A stretch of DNA of 64,000 nucleotides from JAVBLY01 sp031553035 (GTDB taxonomy: Bacteria; Bacillota; Clostridia; Peptostreptococcales; Anaerovoracaceae). The stretch is from the NCBI GenBank assembly GCA_031553035.1, contig JAVBLY010000006.1, positions 372,001-436,000 of the forward strand, given 5' to 3'. Under the pieces are notes generated by a model. The model worked only from the letters and a program-made list of their open reading frames with translations. It had not been told where the DNA came from and ran no database searches. The translations under genes and the position numbers were made by a program. This document shows, piece after piece, positions 32,757-43,200 of the stretch; the stretch's first letter is position 1, and each line of letters starts with the position of its first letter.

Positions 32757-35423
32757 ATGCAGACAAACTTAAACAAAACATACGACCCAAAACAATTTGA
32801 GGATAGAATATATGAAGAATGGGAAAAGAGCGGGGCGTTTCACCCCGAGATCGACAATGATAAGGAACCGTTTACCATAGTGATGCCGCCTCCTAATATT
32901 ACCGGTCAGCTTCATATGGGGCATGCTCTGGATCAGACACTGCAGGATGTTCTCACGAGATGGAAAAGAATGCAGGGATTCTGTACATTATGGTTGCCCG
33001 GCACCGACCATGCCAGCATCGCCACGGAAGTCAAGGTGGCAGATGAGATCAGGGAAAAAGAAGGCAGGACCAAGGAAGAAGTAGGCAGAGAAGAATTCCT
33101 CAGGCGTGCCTGGGAGTGGAAAAAAATCTACGGCGGAAAAATTACCGAGCAGATGAGAAAGCTTGGTAACTCCTGCGACTGGGAAAGAGAAAGATTTACC
33201 ATGGATGATGGCTGTAACAAAGCCGTTGTCGAATATTTTATCAGACTTTACGAAAAAGGACTGATATACAGAGGAAATCGTCTTATTAACTGGTGTCCCA
33301 CATGCGGAACCAGCATATCCGATATCGAAGTAGAACATGAGGATCTAAACGGCAAGTACTGGTACTTCAGATATCCGGCTGCTGATGGCGGCGAGGGAAT
33401 AGTAGTCGCAACTTCAAGACCGGAAACTATGTTCGGCGATGTTGCCATAGCGGTCCACCCTGACGATGAAAGATATAAGGACATGATAGGGAAGAATGTC
33501 CTTCTTCCCATAGTGAACAGAGAAATCCCGGTGATTGCGGACACATATCCGGATCCGGAAAAAGGAACCGGTGCGGTCAAGATCACTCCTGCCCACGACC
33601 ACAACGACTTTGAAGTGGGAGAGAGGCACGGACTGCCGAAAGTCATTTGTATAGATTTTGATGCAAAGATGACTAAGGAAGCCGGTAAATACGAAGGTAT
33701 GGATCGTTTTGAAACCAGAAAGCTCTGGTCTAAGGAGCTGAACGATGCAGGCTTTATGGTCAAGGTAGAAGATGTGACCATACCGGTGGGCAAGTGCTAT
33801 CGTTGCGATACAATCGTCGAGCCCATGCTTTCGGATCAGTGGTTCGTCAAGATGGGTCCGCTGGCAGGACCTGCAATTGATGCAGCAAAAAACGGTACAC
33901 TTAAGCATGTTCCCGACAGATTTGAAAAGATATATCTGCACTGGCTGGAGGAAATAAGAGACTGGTGTATTTCAAGACAGCTCTGGTGGGGACACAGGAT
34001 ACCGGCATATTACTGCGATGACTGTGATGAAATAATTGTGTCAAAAGAAATGCCGGACACATGCCCCAAATGCGGAGGCCACAAATTCCATCAGGACGAG
34101 GATGTCCTGGATACATGGTTCTCGTCGGCCCTGTGGCCTTTTTCCACATTGGGATGGCCTGAAGAGACTGAAGACCTCAAGTTTTTTTATCCTACAAGCG
34201 TGCTGGTCACCGGATATGACATCATTTTTTTCTGGGTGGTCAGAATGGTATTCTCAGGACTTGAGATCATGAAAGAAAGCCCTTTCGAATATGTATTCGT
34301 TCACGGGTTAGTGAGAGATGCCGAAGGCAGAAAGATGAGCAAATCCCTCGGCAACGGTATAGACCCCCTTGAGATAATCGGGGAATACGGCGCGGATGCC
34401 CTCAGATTCATGCTCATGAACGGCAACACTCCGGGCAACGACATGAGGTTCCAGACCGAGAAGCTGGAGTCATCCAGAAACTTTGCCAATAAACTGTGGA
34501 ATGCATCCAGATTCGTAATTATGAATCTCAAAGATGAAGAAGGAAATTTCCTTGGATCCTTCCAAAACGAAGAAATCACTGCTCTTGAGCTTAAGAATGA
34601 AGACCGCTGGATCCTTTCAAAGGTCAACGAAGCGGCGAAAGATATCACCGTCAATATGAACAAATTCGAACTGTCACTGGCGGTTCAGAAAATATATGAG
34701 CTGATATGGAATGAATTCTGCGACTGGTACATAGAGCTGGTCAAGGAAAGGCTTTACGGAGATAACGAAGACGAAAAGATGATAGTCAGGACAGTACTAG
34801 TTCATGGGCTTTCTGATATTCTAAGGCTGCTTCACCCGTTCATGCCCTTCATAACCGAAGAGATCTGGAGCTTCCTTGGCAAGGATACAAAGCTCATAAC
34901 TGACTCCTGGCCTGAATACAGCGATAAACTAGATTTCAAGGAAGCGGAATCCACCATCGAGGCATCAATGTCAGTGATAAAAAGCATAAGAAACATAAGA
35001 GCCGAAGCGGATGCTGCGCCTTCAAAGAAACTTTCTGCCTTTATCATCGCAGAAGGATCAAAAAAAGAGCAGATAAAAGAAGGAGAAAACCACATCAAAA
35101 AACTGGCCAATATAACTGAGATCACATTTGCAGAAGACAAAGAAAATGTACCGGAAGAGTCGGCTACAGCTGTCATAGAAGGCGCTGAGATCTTCGTACC
35201 TCTGGATGAACTTCTCGACTACGCTGCTGAGAGAGAACGTCTTGAGAAGGAAAAGGACAAGCTGGAAGGTGAGATAAAAAGACTACAGGCTAAGCTTGGT
35301 AATGAAGGCTTTGTCAGCAAGGCACCGGAAAAAGTGGTGGCAGAAGAAAGAGAAAAGCTTGCCGGCTACGAAGATATGTATGCAAAGGTCATCAGCAGGA
35401 TAGAAGCCGTTAAGGACAAATAA
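32757..35423 (+). CDS. valS: Valyl-tRNA synthetase
   Basis: An 888-residue class I aminoacyl-tRNA synthetase charging tRNA-Val. The HIGH-type motif is PPPNITGQLHMGHALD, and the KMSKS motif is GRKMSKSLGNG. The CP1 editing domain, anticodon-binding domain and a C-terminal coiled coil (~residues 815-885, rich in Glu and Lys) follow in the normal order. It follows larC by 5 bases and joins folC by a TAATG overlap. No T-box leader is present, as there is no room for one, so expression depends on the upstream promoter. Confidence 0.98.
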   Translation: MQTNLNKTYDPKQFEDRIYEEWEKSGAFHPEIDNDKEPFTIVMPPPNITGQLHMGHALDQTLQDVLTRWKRMQGFCTLWLPGTDHASIATEVKVADEIREKEGRTKEEVGREEFLRRAWEWKKIYGGKITEQMRKLGNSCDWERERFTMDDGCNKAVVEYFIRLYEKGLIYRGNRLINWCPTCGTSISDIEVEHEDLNGKYWYFRYPAADGGEGIVVATSRPETMFGDVAIAVHPDDERYKDMIGKNVLLPIVNREIPVIADTYPDPEKGTGAVKITPAHDHNDFEVGERHGLPKVICIDFDAKMTKEAGKYEGMDRFETRKLWSKELNDAGFMVKVEDVTIPVGKCYRCDTIVEPMLSDQWFVKMGPLAGPAIDAAKNGTLKHVPDRFEKIYLHWLEEIRDWCISRQLWWGHRIPAYYCDDCDEIIVSKEMPDTCPKCGGHKFHQDEDVLDTWFSSALWPFSTLGWPEETEDLKFFYPTSVLVTGYDIIFFWVVRMVFSGLEIMKESPFEYVFVHGLVRDAEGRKMSKSLGNGIDPLEIIGEYGADALRFMLMNGNTPGNDMRFQTEKLESSRNFANKLWNASRFVIMNLKDEEGNFLGSFQNEEITALELKNEDRWILSKVNEAAKDITVNMNKFELSLAVQKIYELIWNEFCDWYIELVKERLYGDNEDEKMIVRTVLVHGLSDILRLLHPFMPFITEEIWSFLGKDTKLITDSWPEYSDKLDFKEAESTIEASMSVIKSIRNIRAEADAAPSKKLSAFIIAEGSKKEQIKEGENHIKKLANITEITFAEDKENVPEESATAVIEGAEIFVPLDELLDYAAERERLEKEKDKLEGEIKRLQAKLGNEGFVSKAPEKVVAEEREKLAGYEDMYAKVISRIEAVKDK

Positions 35424-36712
35424 TGGAAACACTCAACAAAATAAAAGAATTTCAGAAATTCGGGAGCAGGCTCGGCCTGGAGCGAATGGAAAAACTTACA
35501 GACCTTCTTGACGATCCTCAGGAAGGTCTTGCCTATATCCATGTGGGAGGAACCAACGGCAAAGGTTCAGTTTCTAATTACATTTACTCGGTCCTAAAGG
35601 CAAACGGCTGCAAGGTGGGGATGTTCACGTCACCTTTCATGGAAGGGTTCCGGCAGGCAATTGTTGTCGATGATATTCCGATGACAGAATCCGAGTTGGA
35701 CATATACTACCGACAAATCGAGTCGGCAATCGAGATCATGGAGGAAGAGGGCTATGAATCTCCGACAGAGTTTGAAGTGATCACCGTGCTGGCCCTTTTG
35801 TATTTTGCCGACATGAAGCCCGACTTTGTCATTATGGAGGTAGGACTTGGAGGTATTGGCGATTCCACAAATATCATCGGATCTCCTCTCTTTTCTGTAA
35901 TTACTTCTGTTTCCCTCGATCACTGTGATGTCCTTGGCGATACCATCAGAGAGATCGCCCATGAAAAAGCCGGCATAATAAAAGAAGGTGTTCCGGTAAT
36001 TTCAAATGTCGCAAACCGCGAAGCCGCAATAGTTATTGCCAAAGAGGCATATCAGAAAAAAGCACCTCTGATCGATGCCACTAAATTCAAAGCCAAAATC
36101 CTCGAACATGGTCCGGACGGCAGCAAGTTTTCCGTAGATATCGACGGCATCAATTATCCTGAAATGAAGATATCGATGGCCGGAAATCACCAGATCAAAA
36201 ATGCCGTTTGCGCCCTGACTGTCATAGAGCAGCTCAGGAAAAAATCACACATCACCCTGGATAAGGGAAAAACTCTCATGGGACTGGAAGGCGCCACTTT
36301 GGAAGGGAGATTCGAGACCATCTCCGACTGCCCAGTTATCATCATGGACGGAGCACATAATGCAGAGGGTGCAGCCGCACTTTCAGAAGCCATCTTTGAG
36401 TTTTATCCAGAAAAAAAGATACTAACGGTGTTTTCACTGATGAAGGATAAGGACCCGAAAAATGTGATAAGTGAATTTCTCAAGTTTTCGGATGAAATCA
36501 TAATTGCAGATATCATTGATGATAAACCAATCGATACCGACAAACTTTCTTTGCTGATCAGCCATATCCCATGTGAAGTCTTTACAACCAGAAATGAATT
36601 GATTGAAAGAATAAGAACGGCAGAAGACTTTGATATGATCGTCGTCACGGGGTCGCTGTATCTGATCCGCGACCTCAGAAAAGATCTGCTGGCTCCAACC
36701 CGGGCAGATTGA
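35423..36712 (+). CDS. folC: Bifunctional folylpolyglutamate synthase / dihydrofolate synthase
   Basis: A 429-residue Mur-ligase-family enzyme that adds glutamate to dihydropteroate or folates. The P-loop HVGGTNGKGSVSNYIY and the motifs EVGLGGIGDSTN and SLDHCDVLGDTIREIAHEKAGI are clear. IIMDGAHNAEGAAAL belongs to the C-terminal ligase domain. It starts on the valS stop codon (TAATG). valS-folC is a common Firmicutes pair. Polyglutamylation keeps folates in the cell, matching the one-carbon genes upstream. Confidence 0.97.
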   Translation: METLNKIKEFQKFGSRLGLERMEKLTDLLDDPQEGLAYIHVGGTNGKGSVSNYIYSVLKANGCKVGMFTSPFMEGFRQAIVVDDIPMTESELDIYYRQIESAIEIMEEEGYESPTEFEVITVLALLYFADMKPDFVIMEVGLGGIGDSTNIIGSPLFSVITSVSLDHCDVLGDTIREIAHEKAGIIKEGVPVISNVANREAAIVIAKEAYQKKAPLIDATKFKAKILEHGPDGSKFSVDIDGINYPEMKISMAGNHQIKNAVCALTVIEQLRKKSHITLDKGKTLMGLEGATLEGRFETISDCPVIIMDGAHNAEGAAALSEAIFEFYPEKKILTVFSLMKDKDPKNVISEFLKFSDEIIIADIIDDKPIDTDKLSLLISHIPCEVFTTRNELIERIRTAEDFDMIVVTGSLYLIRDLRKDLLAPTRAD

Positions 36713-36773
36713 CATTTCCAGCACTCTAAAATAGAATATACTCAATATAATGTAAGTGTGTGAGGTAACTGCT

Positions 36774-37691
36774 ATGAAAAGCGTGGAAAAGGTTCTTTTA
36801 TTTTACAATCCCCATTCAGGAAACGGATATTTCAAAACAAATCTGGATAAGGTAATAGAAAAATTCCAGAAAAAAAAGATGCTTGTCATCCCCATAAGAG
36901 CTGATAAGAAGGATCTTCTGGATCGCTATTTCAAGACAATCGATATTAACAGCTTTAAAAAAATCATCGCAGCCGGCGGTGACGGCACTATCAATACAGT
37001 AGTCAATGCCATGATCAGAAACGATATCCATATCCCGCTTGCGGTTTTCCCTTCAGGCACCGCAAACGACTACGCATATTATTTCGATCTTCCTTCGGAT
37101 ATTGACGAAATGCTCAAAATCGCCCTTGATGATTATTATACATATGCGGATGTAGGTATGGCGGGTGACAAGGCGTTTATAAATGTAATGGCAATGGGAA
37201 TGCTGGTGGACATAAGCCAGAAGACAGACCCGGTCGCAAAGAATACTCTGGGGGTCATGTCGTATTACTTAAAAGGCGTTACAGAACTTCCTAAGATGAA
37301 ATCAATCCCCATCAAGATCACTACCGATGAGGATGTTATTGAGACGGATATGTTATTTATGCTGGTTATGAACGGCCGCTCGGCCGGCGGGTTCAATCAC
37401 ATAGCACCCAGTGCAGAGATCAATGACGGTCTTTTCGATGTGGTCATATTCAAGACTATGCCCATTGTAGATCTTCCGCCGCTTTTCTTCAACGTGATGT
37501 CCGGACAACATGAAGGGAATAAACACGTTATATCGTTTAAAACACCCCATCTAAAAATTGAATCAAAACATAAAATCATTTCAGACATCGACGGGGAGAA
37601 CGGTCCCGAGCTTCCGGTGGAAGTAAGTATGATCCATAACCGTCTGAGGATAAATACCTATACCGATAATATCAAACGAAATATGTGGTAG
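36774..37691 (+). CDS. Diacylglycerol kinase family lipid kinase (YegS/DgkB-like)
   Basis: A 305-residue lipid kinase with the DAGK catalytic motif AAGGDGTINTVVNAM and the downstream PSGTANDYA. The N terminus FYNPHSGNGYFK is the family's first loop. Such enzymes phosphorylate diacylglycerol so it can return to phosphatidic acid, or act on similar lipids. ATG 36774 is chosen because GAGGT lies seven bases upstream; an in-frame GTG at 36756 lacks a site. It ends the long plus-strand run, three bases before a convergent gene. Confidence 0.88.
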   Translation: MKSVEKVLLFYNPHSGNGYFKTNLDKVIEKFQKKKMLVIPIRADKKDLLDRYFKTIDINSFKKIIAAGGDGTINTVVNAMIRNDIHIPLAVFPSGTANDYAYYFDLPSDIDEMLKIALDDYYTYADVGMAGDKAFINVMAMGMLVDISQKTDPVAKNTLGVMSYYLKGVTELPKMKSIPIKITTDEDVIETDMLFMLVMNGRSAGGFNHIAPSAEINDGLFDVVIFKTMPIVDLPPLFFNVMSGQHEGNKHVISFKTPHLKIESKHKIISDIDGENGPELPVEVSMIHNRLRINTYTDNIKRNMW

Positions 37692-37694
37692 CAG

Positions 37695-38258
37695 TTAAGA
37701 AATTGCCTTCATTGCGTCCAGGGTCTCGGTCATGAGCTGATCCAGTTCCCACCCCAGTCTGTCTGCACCTTCTCTGATTGTGTCTCGGGAGCATCCTGCT
37801 GCGAATTTTTTGTCCTTGAATTTTTTCTTTACTGATTTTAGTTCCATATCAGATACAGATTTGGACGGGCGCATCAGTGCCGCTGCCCCGATCAAACCGC
37901 TAAGCTCGTCTGTGGCAAAGAGAATATTTTCCATTTCGTGCTCCGGTTCAACTTTCGCATCTGTGGCACCATATCCGTGGCAGATTATGGAATTGACAAG
38001 ATCTTCTTCGGCGCCCATTTCACCAAGTATTTCCACGGCTTTGACGCAGTGCTCATCGGGATACATCTCAAAGTCGATGTCGTGGAGCAGTCCGACCATT
38101 GCCCAGTAGTCGGCTTCGTCTTCGTATCCAAGTTTTTCCGCAAAATACCTCATGATACCTTCCAGGATCAATGCGTGTTCTATATGGAAATCTTCCTTAT
38201 TGTATTCCTTGAGTTTTGCCAATGCATCATTTCTTGTTATCTTTGTTTCTCTTGCCAT
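37695..38258 (-). CDS. HD-domain phosphohydrolase
   Basis: A 187-residue HD-superfamily protein. His and His-Asp metal ligands are visible in FHIEHALILEGIM, VGLLHDIDFEMYPDEH and ICHGYG. Such short HD proteins hydrolyse phosphate esters of nucleotides, but the substrate here is unknown. GGAGG precedes the ATG. It is the only minus-strand gene between folC and gpsA, lying alone between convergent and divergent neighbours. Confidence 0.85.
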   Translation of the reverse strand: MARETKITRNDALAKLKEYNKEDFHIEHALILEGIMRYFAEKLGYEDEADYWAMVGLLHDIDFEMYPDEHCVKAVEILGEMGAEEDLVNSIICHGYGATDAKVEPEHEMENILFATDELSGLIGAAALMRPSKSVSDMELKSVKKKFKDKKFAAGCSRDTIREGADRLGWELDQLMTETLDAMKAIS

Positions 38259-38332
38259 ATTCAGCCTCCATATTGATTTATTTTCTCTGAAATTTATTCT
38301 CTATAGTATACCACAATTACCGCCTGAATAAA

Positions 38333-38361
38333 TTGCATTTACCATCGGTTTATGTTATATT
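38333..38361 (+). promoter_or_regulatory. plsX promoter
   Basis: TTGCAT (38333-38338) and TATATT (38356-38361) are 17 bases apart, giving a transcript start near 38368 and a leader of about 113 bases. No FapR-type operator was recognised around it. Confidence 0.55.
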
Positions 38362-38367
38362 TATTAG

Positions 38368-38480
38368 GTTAATGCAGCCTGATATTCGGCTGATTTTTAA
38401 CAGTTGCGGCGCAAAGCCGTAAATGCTCCGGGCGTTGAGACAAAAGCCGATACTTATATGATGAACAGTAAGGAAATATA
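38368..38480 (+). promoter_or_regulatory. Structured plsX leader with terminator-like hairpin and alternative pairing
   Basis: CAGCC-TGATATTC-GGCTG (38375-38392) is a 5-base stem followed by ATTTTT, like a weak terminator. A second hairpin, CGGC-GCAAA-GCCG (38407-38419), comes next. The string AAAGCCG occurs twice (38413-38419 and 38443-38449), so CGGC can pair with either copy. This could be a two-state leader or chance. It does not match a riboswitch class I know. Confidence 0.35.
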
Positions 38481-39524
38481 ATGAGAATAATACTGGACGG
38501 AATGGGTGGAGACAATGCTCCTTTTGAAATAGTAAAGGGCGCAGTGGAAACATCAAAAATCATAGACCACGAGATATGTATCGTAGGTGACAGTGAGCAG
38601 ATCGGTAAAGAACTTAAAAAGTACGAATATGACCCGGCTAAAGTGACCGTACTTCATGCAAGTGAGGTCATTGAAACGGAAGAATCCCCTGTGAAGGCTA
38701 TAAGAAAAAAGAAAGACAGTTCCATGGTCGTTGGGATCAATCAGGTGAAGGAAGGCAAAGGCGATGTTTTTATCTCTGCCGGGAATTCCGGAGCCATAAT
38801 GGCAGGGGGACTTTTTATATTGGGAAGAATTGAGGGGATCGACAGACCGGCTCTTGCCAGTACATATCCAATAATGGGGCAGGGAGTGACTCTTCTCATA
38901 GACTCGGGTGCCAACTCAGAATGCAGAGCCAGAAACCTCATCGAATTTGCCACCATGGGAAGCATCTACATGGAGAAGGTACTGAATACCAATGAGCCCA
39001 GGGTGGGGCTTGTTAATATGGGGACAGAGAAGGGCAAGGGGACAGCAACTCTCAAGGAAGCATATGATTTATTGAGCGACAGCAAAGAGCGGGGACATCT
39101 TAATTTCATAGGAAATATAGAGGGAAGAGATGTGCCAAAAGGTGCCTGCGATGTGACTGTCTGCGACGGTCTTGTAGGAAACGTCATCTTAAAACTCACC
39201 GAAGGATTGGCTTGGCAGATTCTCAAGTTACTCAAAGCAAAATTCACTGACGGCATAGTGGCCAAGATAGGTGCAGCCCTGCTTTTATCCAAAATGAAAG
39301 AACTTCAAAAGGAATTTGATTATACCGAATACGGCGGAGCACCCATTCTGGGAGTCAAAGGTCCGCTCATCAAAATACATGGCTCATCCACCGCAAACGC
39401 AGTGAGAAGCAGCATAGAGAGAGGTATTCCATTTGTGGAAAACAATGTTGTGGATACCATAGGCAAATATGTGTCGGAATGGGATGAACTCCAGATGGAA
39501 GCCGAAAAGGAAATAAATGACTGA
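38481..39524 (+). CDS. plsX: Phosphate acyltransferase PlsX
   Basis: A 347-residue enzyme that turns acyl-ACP into acyl-phosphate, the first step of phosphatidic acid synthesis with PlsY. RIILDGMGGDNAPFEIVKGA is the signature start, and GAIMAGGLFILGRIEGIDRPALA and GNVILKLTEG are typical. AAGGA precedes the ATG. rpmF, often upstream, is absent. plsX overlaps rnc by 8 bases with no acpP between, and plsY lies later in the same operon. Confidence 0.97.
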   Translation: MRIILDGMGGDNAPFEIVKGAVETSKIIDHEICIVGDSEQIGKELKKYEYDPAKVTVLHASEVIETEESPVKAIRKKKDSSMVVGINQVKEGKGDVFISAGNSGAIMAGGLFILGRIEGIDRPALASTYPIMGQGVTLLIDSGANSECRARNLIEFATMGSIYMEKVLNTNEPRVGLVNMGTEKGKGTATLKEAYDLLSDSKERGHLNFIGNIEGRDVPKGACDVTVCDGLVGNVILKLTEGLAWQILKLLKAKFTDGIVAKIGAALLLSKMKELQKEFDYTEYGGAPILGVKGPLIKIHGSSTANAVRSSIERGIPFVENNVVDTIGKYVSEWDELQMEAEKEIND

Positions 39525-40227
39525 TTTCACACCCTTGTATGAAGAATTTGAATACGAATTTAAAGATATCGATCTTCTCAGGCAGGCACTGACTCATTCA
39601 TCATATGTCAATGATTTTGGCATGAAAAAAAGCGACAGCAACGAGCGTCTGGAATTCCTGGGTGATGCGGTTTTAGGTGCCATCATCGGAGAAATGCTTT
39701 TTCTTAAATATCCGGAAATGAATGAAGGGGCTCTTACAAAGCTGAGAGCGAAGATCGTCTGTGAGAAATCCCTAAGTGATGCGGCAAAGAGCCTGAAGCT
39801 TGGCAAATATATCAGGCTGTCCAAGGGCGAAATAACAGATAAGGGTCAGGACAAGCCATCTATTCTGTCAGATGCAATGGAAGCGGTGATCGGTTCCATG
39901 TATATCGACGGCGGCGCGGATGTGACAAAAGCGTTTATCCGGAAGATACTGGGATCTGTCCTGAAGGCGGCTGAAGATTCATCCTTCATGGAAGATTCCA
40001 AATCAAGACTTCAGAAGATACTTCAGAAAAAAGGAACGGTGGAAATAGAATACAGGGTCAGGGAAGAAATAGGGCTCCCCCATGACAAGATTTTTGTAAT
40101 AGATGTTTACTGTAACGGGGCTCTTCTGGGAACCGGTCAGGGAAAAAACAAAAAAGAAGCGGAAATGAAATCAGCACATAACGCCATGGATGCTATGAAT
40201 AAGGAAGGCAACGTAAGTGTACTTTAA
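39517..40227 (+). CDS. rnc: Ribonuclease III
   Basis: A 236-residue double-strand-specific RNase that processes rRNA precursors. The catalytic signature NERLEFLGDAVLGAII is followed by DAMEAVIGSMYIDGG, holding the second acidic set. The C-terminal double-stranded RNA-binding domain (~residues 160-230) ends GKNKKEAEMKSAHNAM. AAGGA precedes the ATG within the plsX end. Its last bases overlap smc. Confidence 0.97.
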   Translation: MTDFTPLYEEFEYEFKDIDLLRQALTHSSYVNDFGMKKSDSNERLEFLGDAVLGAIIGEMLFLKYPEMNEGALTKLRAKIVCEKSLSDAAKSLKLGKYIRLSKGEITDKGQDKPSILSDAMEAVIGSMYIDGGADVTKAFIRKILGSVLKAAEDSSFMEDSKSRLQKILQKKGTVEIEYRVREEIGLPHDKIFVIDVYCNGALLGTGQGKNKKEAEMKSAHNAMDAMNKEGNVSVL

Positions 40228-43200
40228 ACGTATAGAAATGCATGGGTTCAAAAGTTTTGCGGACCCGGTGACAATTGAATTTCAGGACGGGATCACCTGC
40301 ATAGTTGGCCCCAACGGCAGCGGGAAAAGTAACATTTCAGATGCAATCAGATGGGTCCTGGGCGAACAGAGCGCAAAGACATTAAGAGGCGGCAAGATGG
40401 AAGAAGTCATCTTTTCCGGTTCAGGTTCAAGGCGGCCAAAGGGCATGGCGGAAGTCACCCTGGTAATAGATAACAGCACGGGAATTCTTCCCATCGATTA
40501 CAGTGAAGTGGCAATCAGAAGGCGGGTATTCAGATCCGGAGAAAGCGAATACTCACTGAACGGCAATCAGTGCAGACGCCGTGATATTGTCGAACTCATA
40601 ATGGATACCGGCATCGGCGTAGACGGATATTCTCTGATAGGTCAGGGAAAGATCTCAGATATTATTAGCGAAAAGCCTGAAAGTCGCCGGGAAATATTCG
40701 AGGAAGCCGCAGGCATAATCAAATACAAATCACAGAAGGAAGCCGCCCAGAGAAAGCTGGAAAACGCCAATATCAACTTAGACAGAGCAAATGACATAAT
40801 CGGGGAGATGGAAGAAAGACTGCCCGGGCTTAAGATTGAAAGCGCCAAGGCCAAAGAAGCGGCAGAGCTCAGGGAACAGCACAAAGAGCTTGAAATAAAT
40901 ATAACTTTAAGAAATATCGAGAGCATTCAAAAAAAGAATGAAATACTCAAAGAGGATCTTGGCGGTGAAAGCGGCAGGCTGGGCAAATTGAAAAACGAAA
41001 AAGTCGAGCTTGAAACAGGCATTTCTTCCATGAGGAAGCAAGATGAAGTTCTCGGTGAAAAAGATACTGTCACAAGAGACAGGATACAGAGCAATATCAC
41101 AGAGACAAAGGATATAATCAATAGCGCAAACCTCAATGAGGAAAGGCAGAAAAGCCTGGAAAGGGACAAGGTCAGGCTTGAGTCAGAGATAGAGATCCTT
41201 GAGGATAAAATCAGAATCGAAGACGAAAAGGTGAAAATCCATATTAAGGACAAGGAAGAAGTTGATGATAAGGTTTCAGCACTTACCGAAGAACTTGATG
41301 AAAAACTGAGCCTGGCATCTCAGATCGCAGCTGATCTGACTGTTCTTACAGATCAGATCGAAACGAAAAAAGGCAATATATTCGAGCTGACCAGCGAGAA
41401 ATCAAATAAGCAGACAGAGATAAAAGCAAACGAAGATCTCATGAGTAACTATGACTCAACTAAAAGCCGGGTGGAAAGTGAAGTCCATGAGAACAAGGCC
41501 ATTATAGATGAGCTGAAAAAAGAACTTGATGTTCTGAATCTGGAAAAAGAAAATTTTTCCAAAGAGGTTTCTGAATTTGAAACGCAGCGGGAAGAGCAGG
41601 AAGAAAAACACGAGAAGGCTTCCATCTCCATCACGGAATCCAAAAACCTTGCAGAACAGCTCAAGATAGACATAGAAAAACTGACCAGCAGAAAAAAGAC
41701 CATCGAAGAGATGGAAAGCAATTATGAAGGATATAACTTCGGCGTCAGATCGGTAATGAAGCAGAATATACCAGGAGCTGTCGGCGTAGTTGCAGAACTT
41801 ATGTCGGTTCCGCCAGGATATGAAACAGCAATAGAAACAGCCCTTGGGGCAGCAATGCAGAATGTTGTCACAAAGGACGACAGAGCGGCCCAAAAGTGTA
41901 TCGCCTACCTCAAAGAAAATAAGGCGGGCCGAGTGACATTCTTACCGGCGGATTCGATTAGGGACAGAAGTGTAAATGAAGATAAGAGGATCGTTGGCCA
42001 AAAGGGGTATGACGGATATGCGACATCCCGCATCGATTTTGATCCAAAATATAAAAATGTGTTCGGGTATCTGCTGGGGAACGTGGTGATAGTTGATAAT
42101 ATAGATAATGCCGTTAACATATCCAAGAAAACTGACAGCGTAGCAAAATTCGTCACACTTGACGGCGAGCTGATCAATGCCGGCGGCGCAATGACCGGCG
42201 GCAGATTCAAGAACAAGAGTGCAAACCTGCTGGAGAGAAGAGGCGAGATAGAAACCCTCGCTAAGGAAATCGCGGGTAAAGAAGAAAAAAGGCTGAGGGA
42301 ACTGGTAGCTCAGGAGAGCCTGTCCGGGGAAGCCAGATCCTGTGTTGAAGTTCTTCAGAAGATAGCAACAGATATCAGATCTGTCGAAGATAAACGGATC
42401 GAAGCCGGCAGCAAGATAAGTTCGCTGCTCAGCCGCATATCAGAAAACGAAGAAAGACTGGATAAAAAAGAAAAGGAATTCGCATCCATCGATACCAGAA
42501 AAGAAGAGCATCTGGGAATGAACGATGATCTCAAAAACAGGATCACAGAAATAAATGGCGAAATCTCAGTTCTTGAAACTGAAATCGAAAAAGATTCTTC
42601 ACTTTATAAAGAAGTCAAAATCGGTTCTGAAAAGGCCAATGACGATGTGACAAGCGTAAGGCTCAAAGCTGCGGAAGTAAGCAAGGAAAAGGAAACCAAG
42701 GACAGCCTGATAGACAGCAGATCAATGATCATTTCCGGATATCGGGAAGACCTTCGCTCCAGGACATCGGAACTGGAAGTCATAAAGGCTGAAGAGACAG
42801 GAACGCTAAAAGAAGCTGATCTTGATGAAGTCGTCTCAAAACTGGAATCAGAAAAGAAAGAACTTGATCATACCCTGGAAACTCTGAACAGCAAAAGACA
42901 GGAGCTTAAGGTCAGGATCGAAGGTGACGAACTTAAGCTCAAAAGGCTTGATGATGAAATAGAAGGTGCAAACGAAGGCAAGCACAGCATGGAAATAGAA
43001 ATGGGCAAGCAGGAAACAAGGCTTACTAATTTAAAGGATAAACTCTACGATGACTTTGATATTACTTATGTAGAAGCTATGGAATACCGTAAGGAAGACT
43101 TCGGCATGACCAACGCTGTCAAAGAAAACAGGATCATCAAAAAGAGACTTGCAGAGATCGGTGAGGTAAATCCCGGCTCAATAAGAGAATATGAAGAATT

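Noticed and set aside
32700..32757. T-box leader before valS
   Set aside because: valS lies 5 bases after larC, leaving no room, and no T-box sequence is visible.
32700..32800. Programmed frameshift from larC into a second larC domain
   Set aside because: No LarC2-like protein is seen in any frame, and valS occupies the sequence from 32757.
38401..38450. c-di-GMP riboswitch suggested by GCAAAGCC before plsX
   Set aside because: Only this short string matches. The other conserved blocks of the class are missing.
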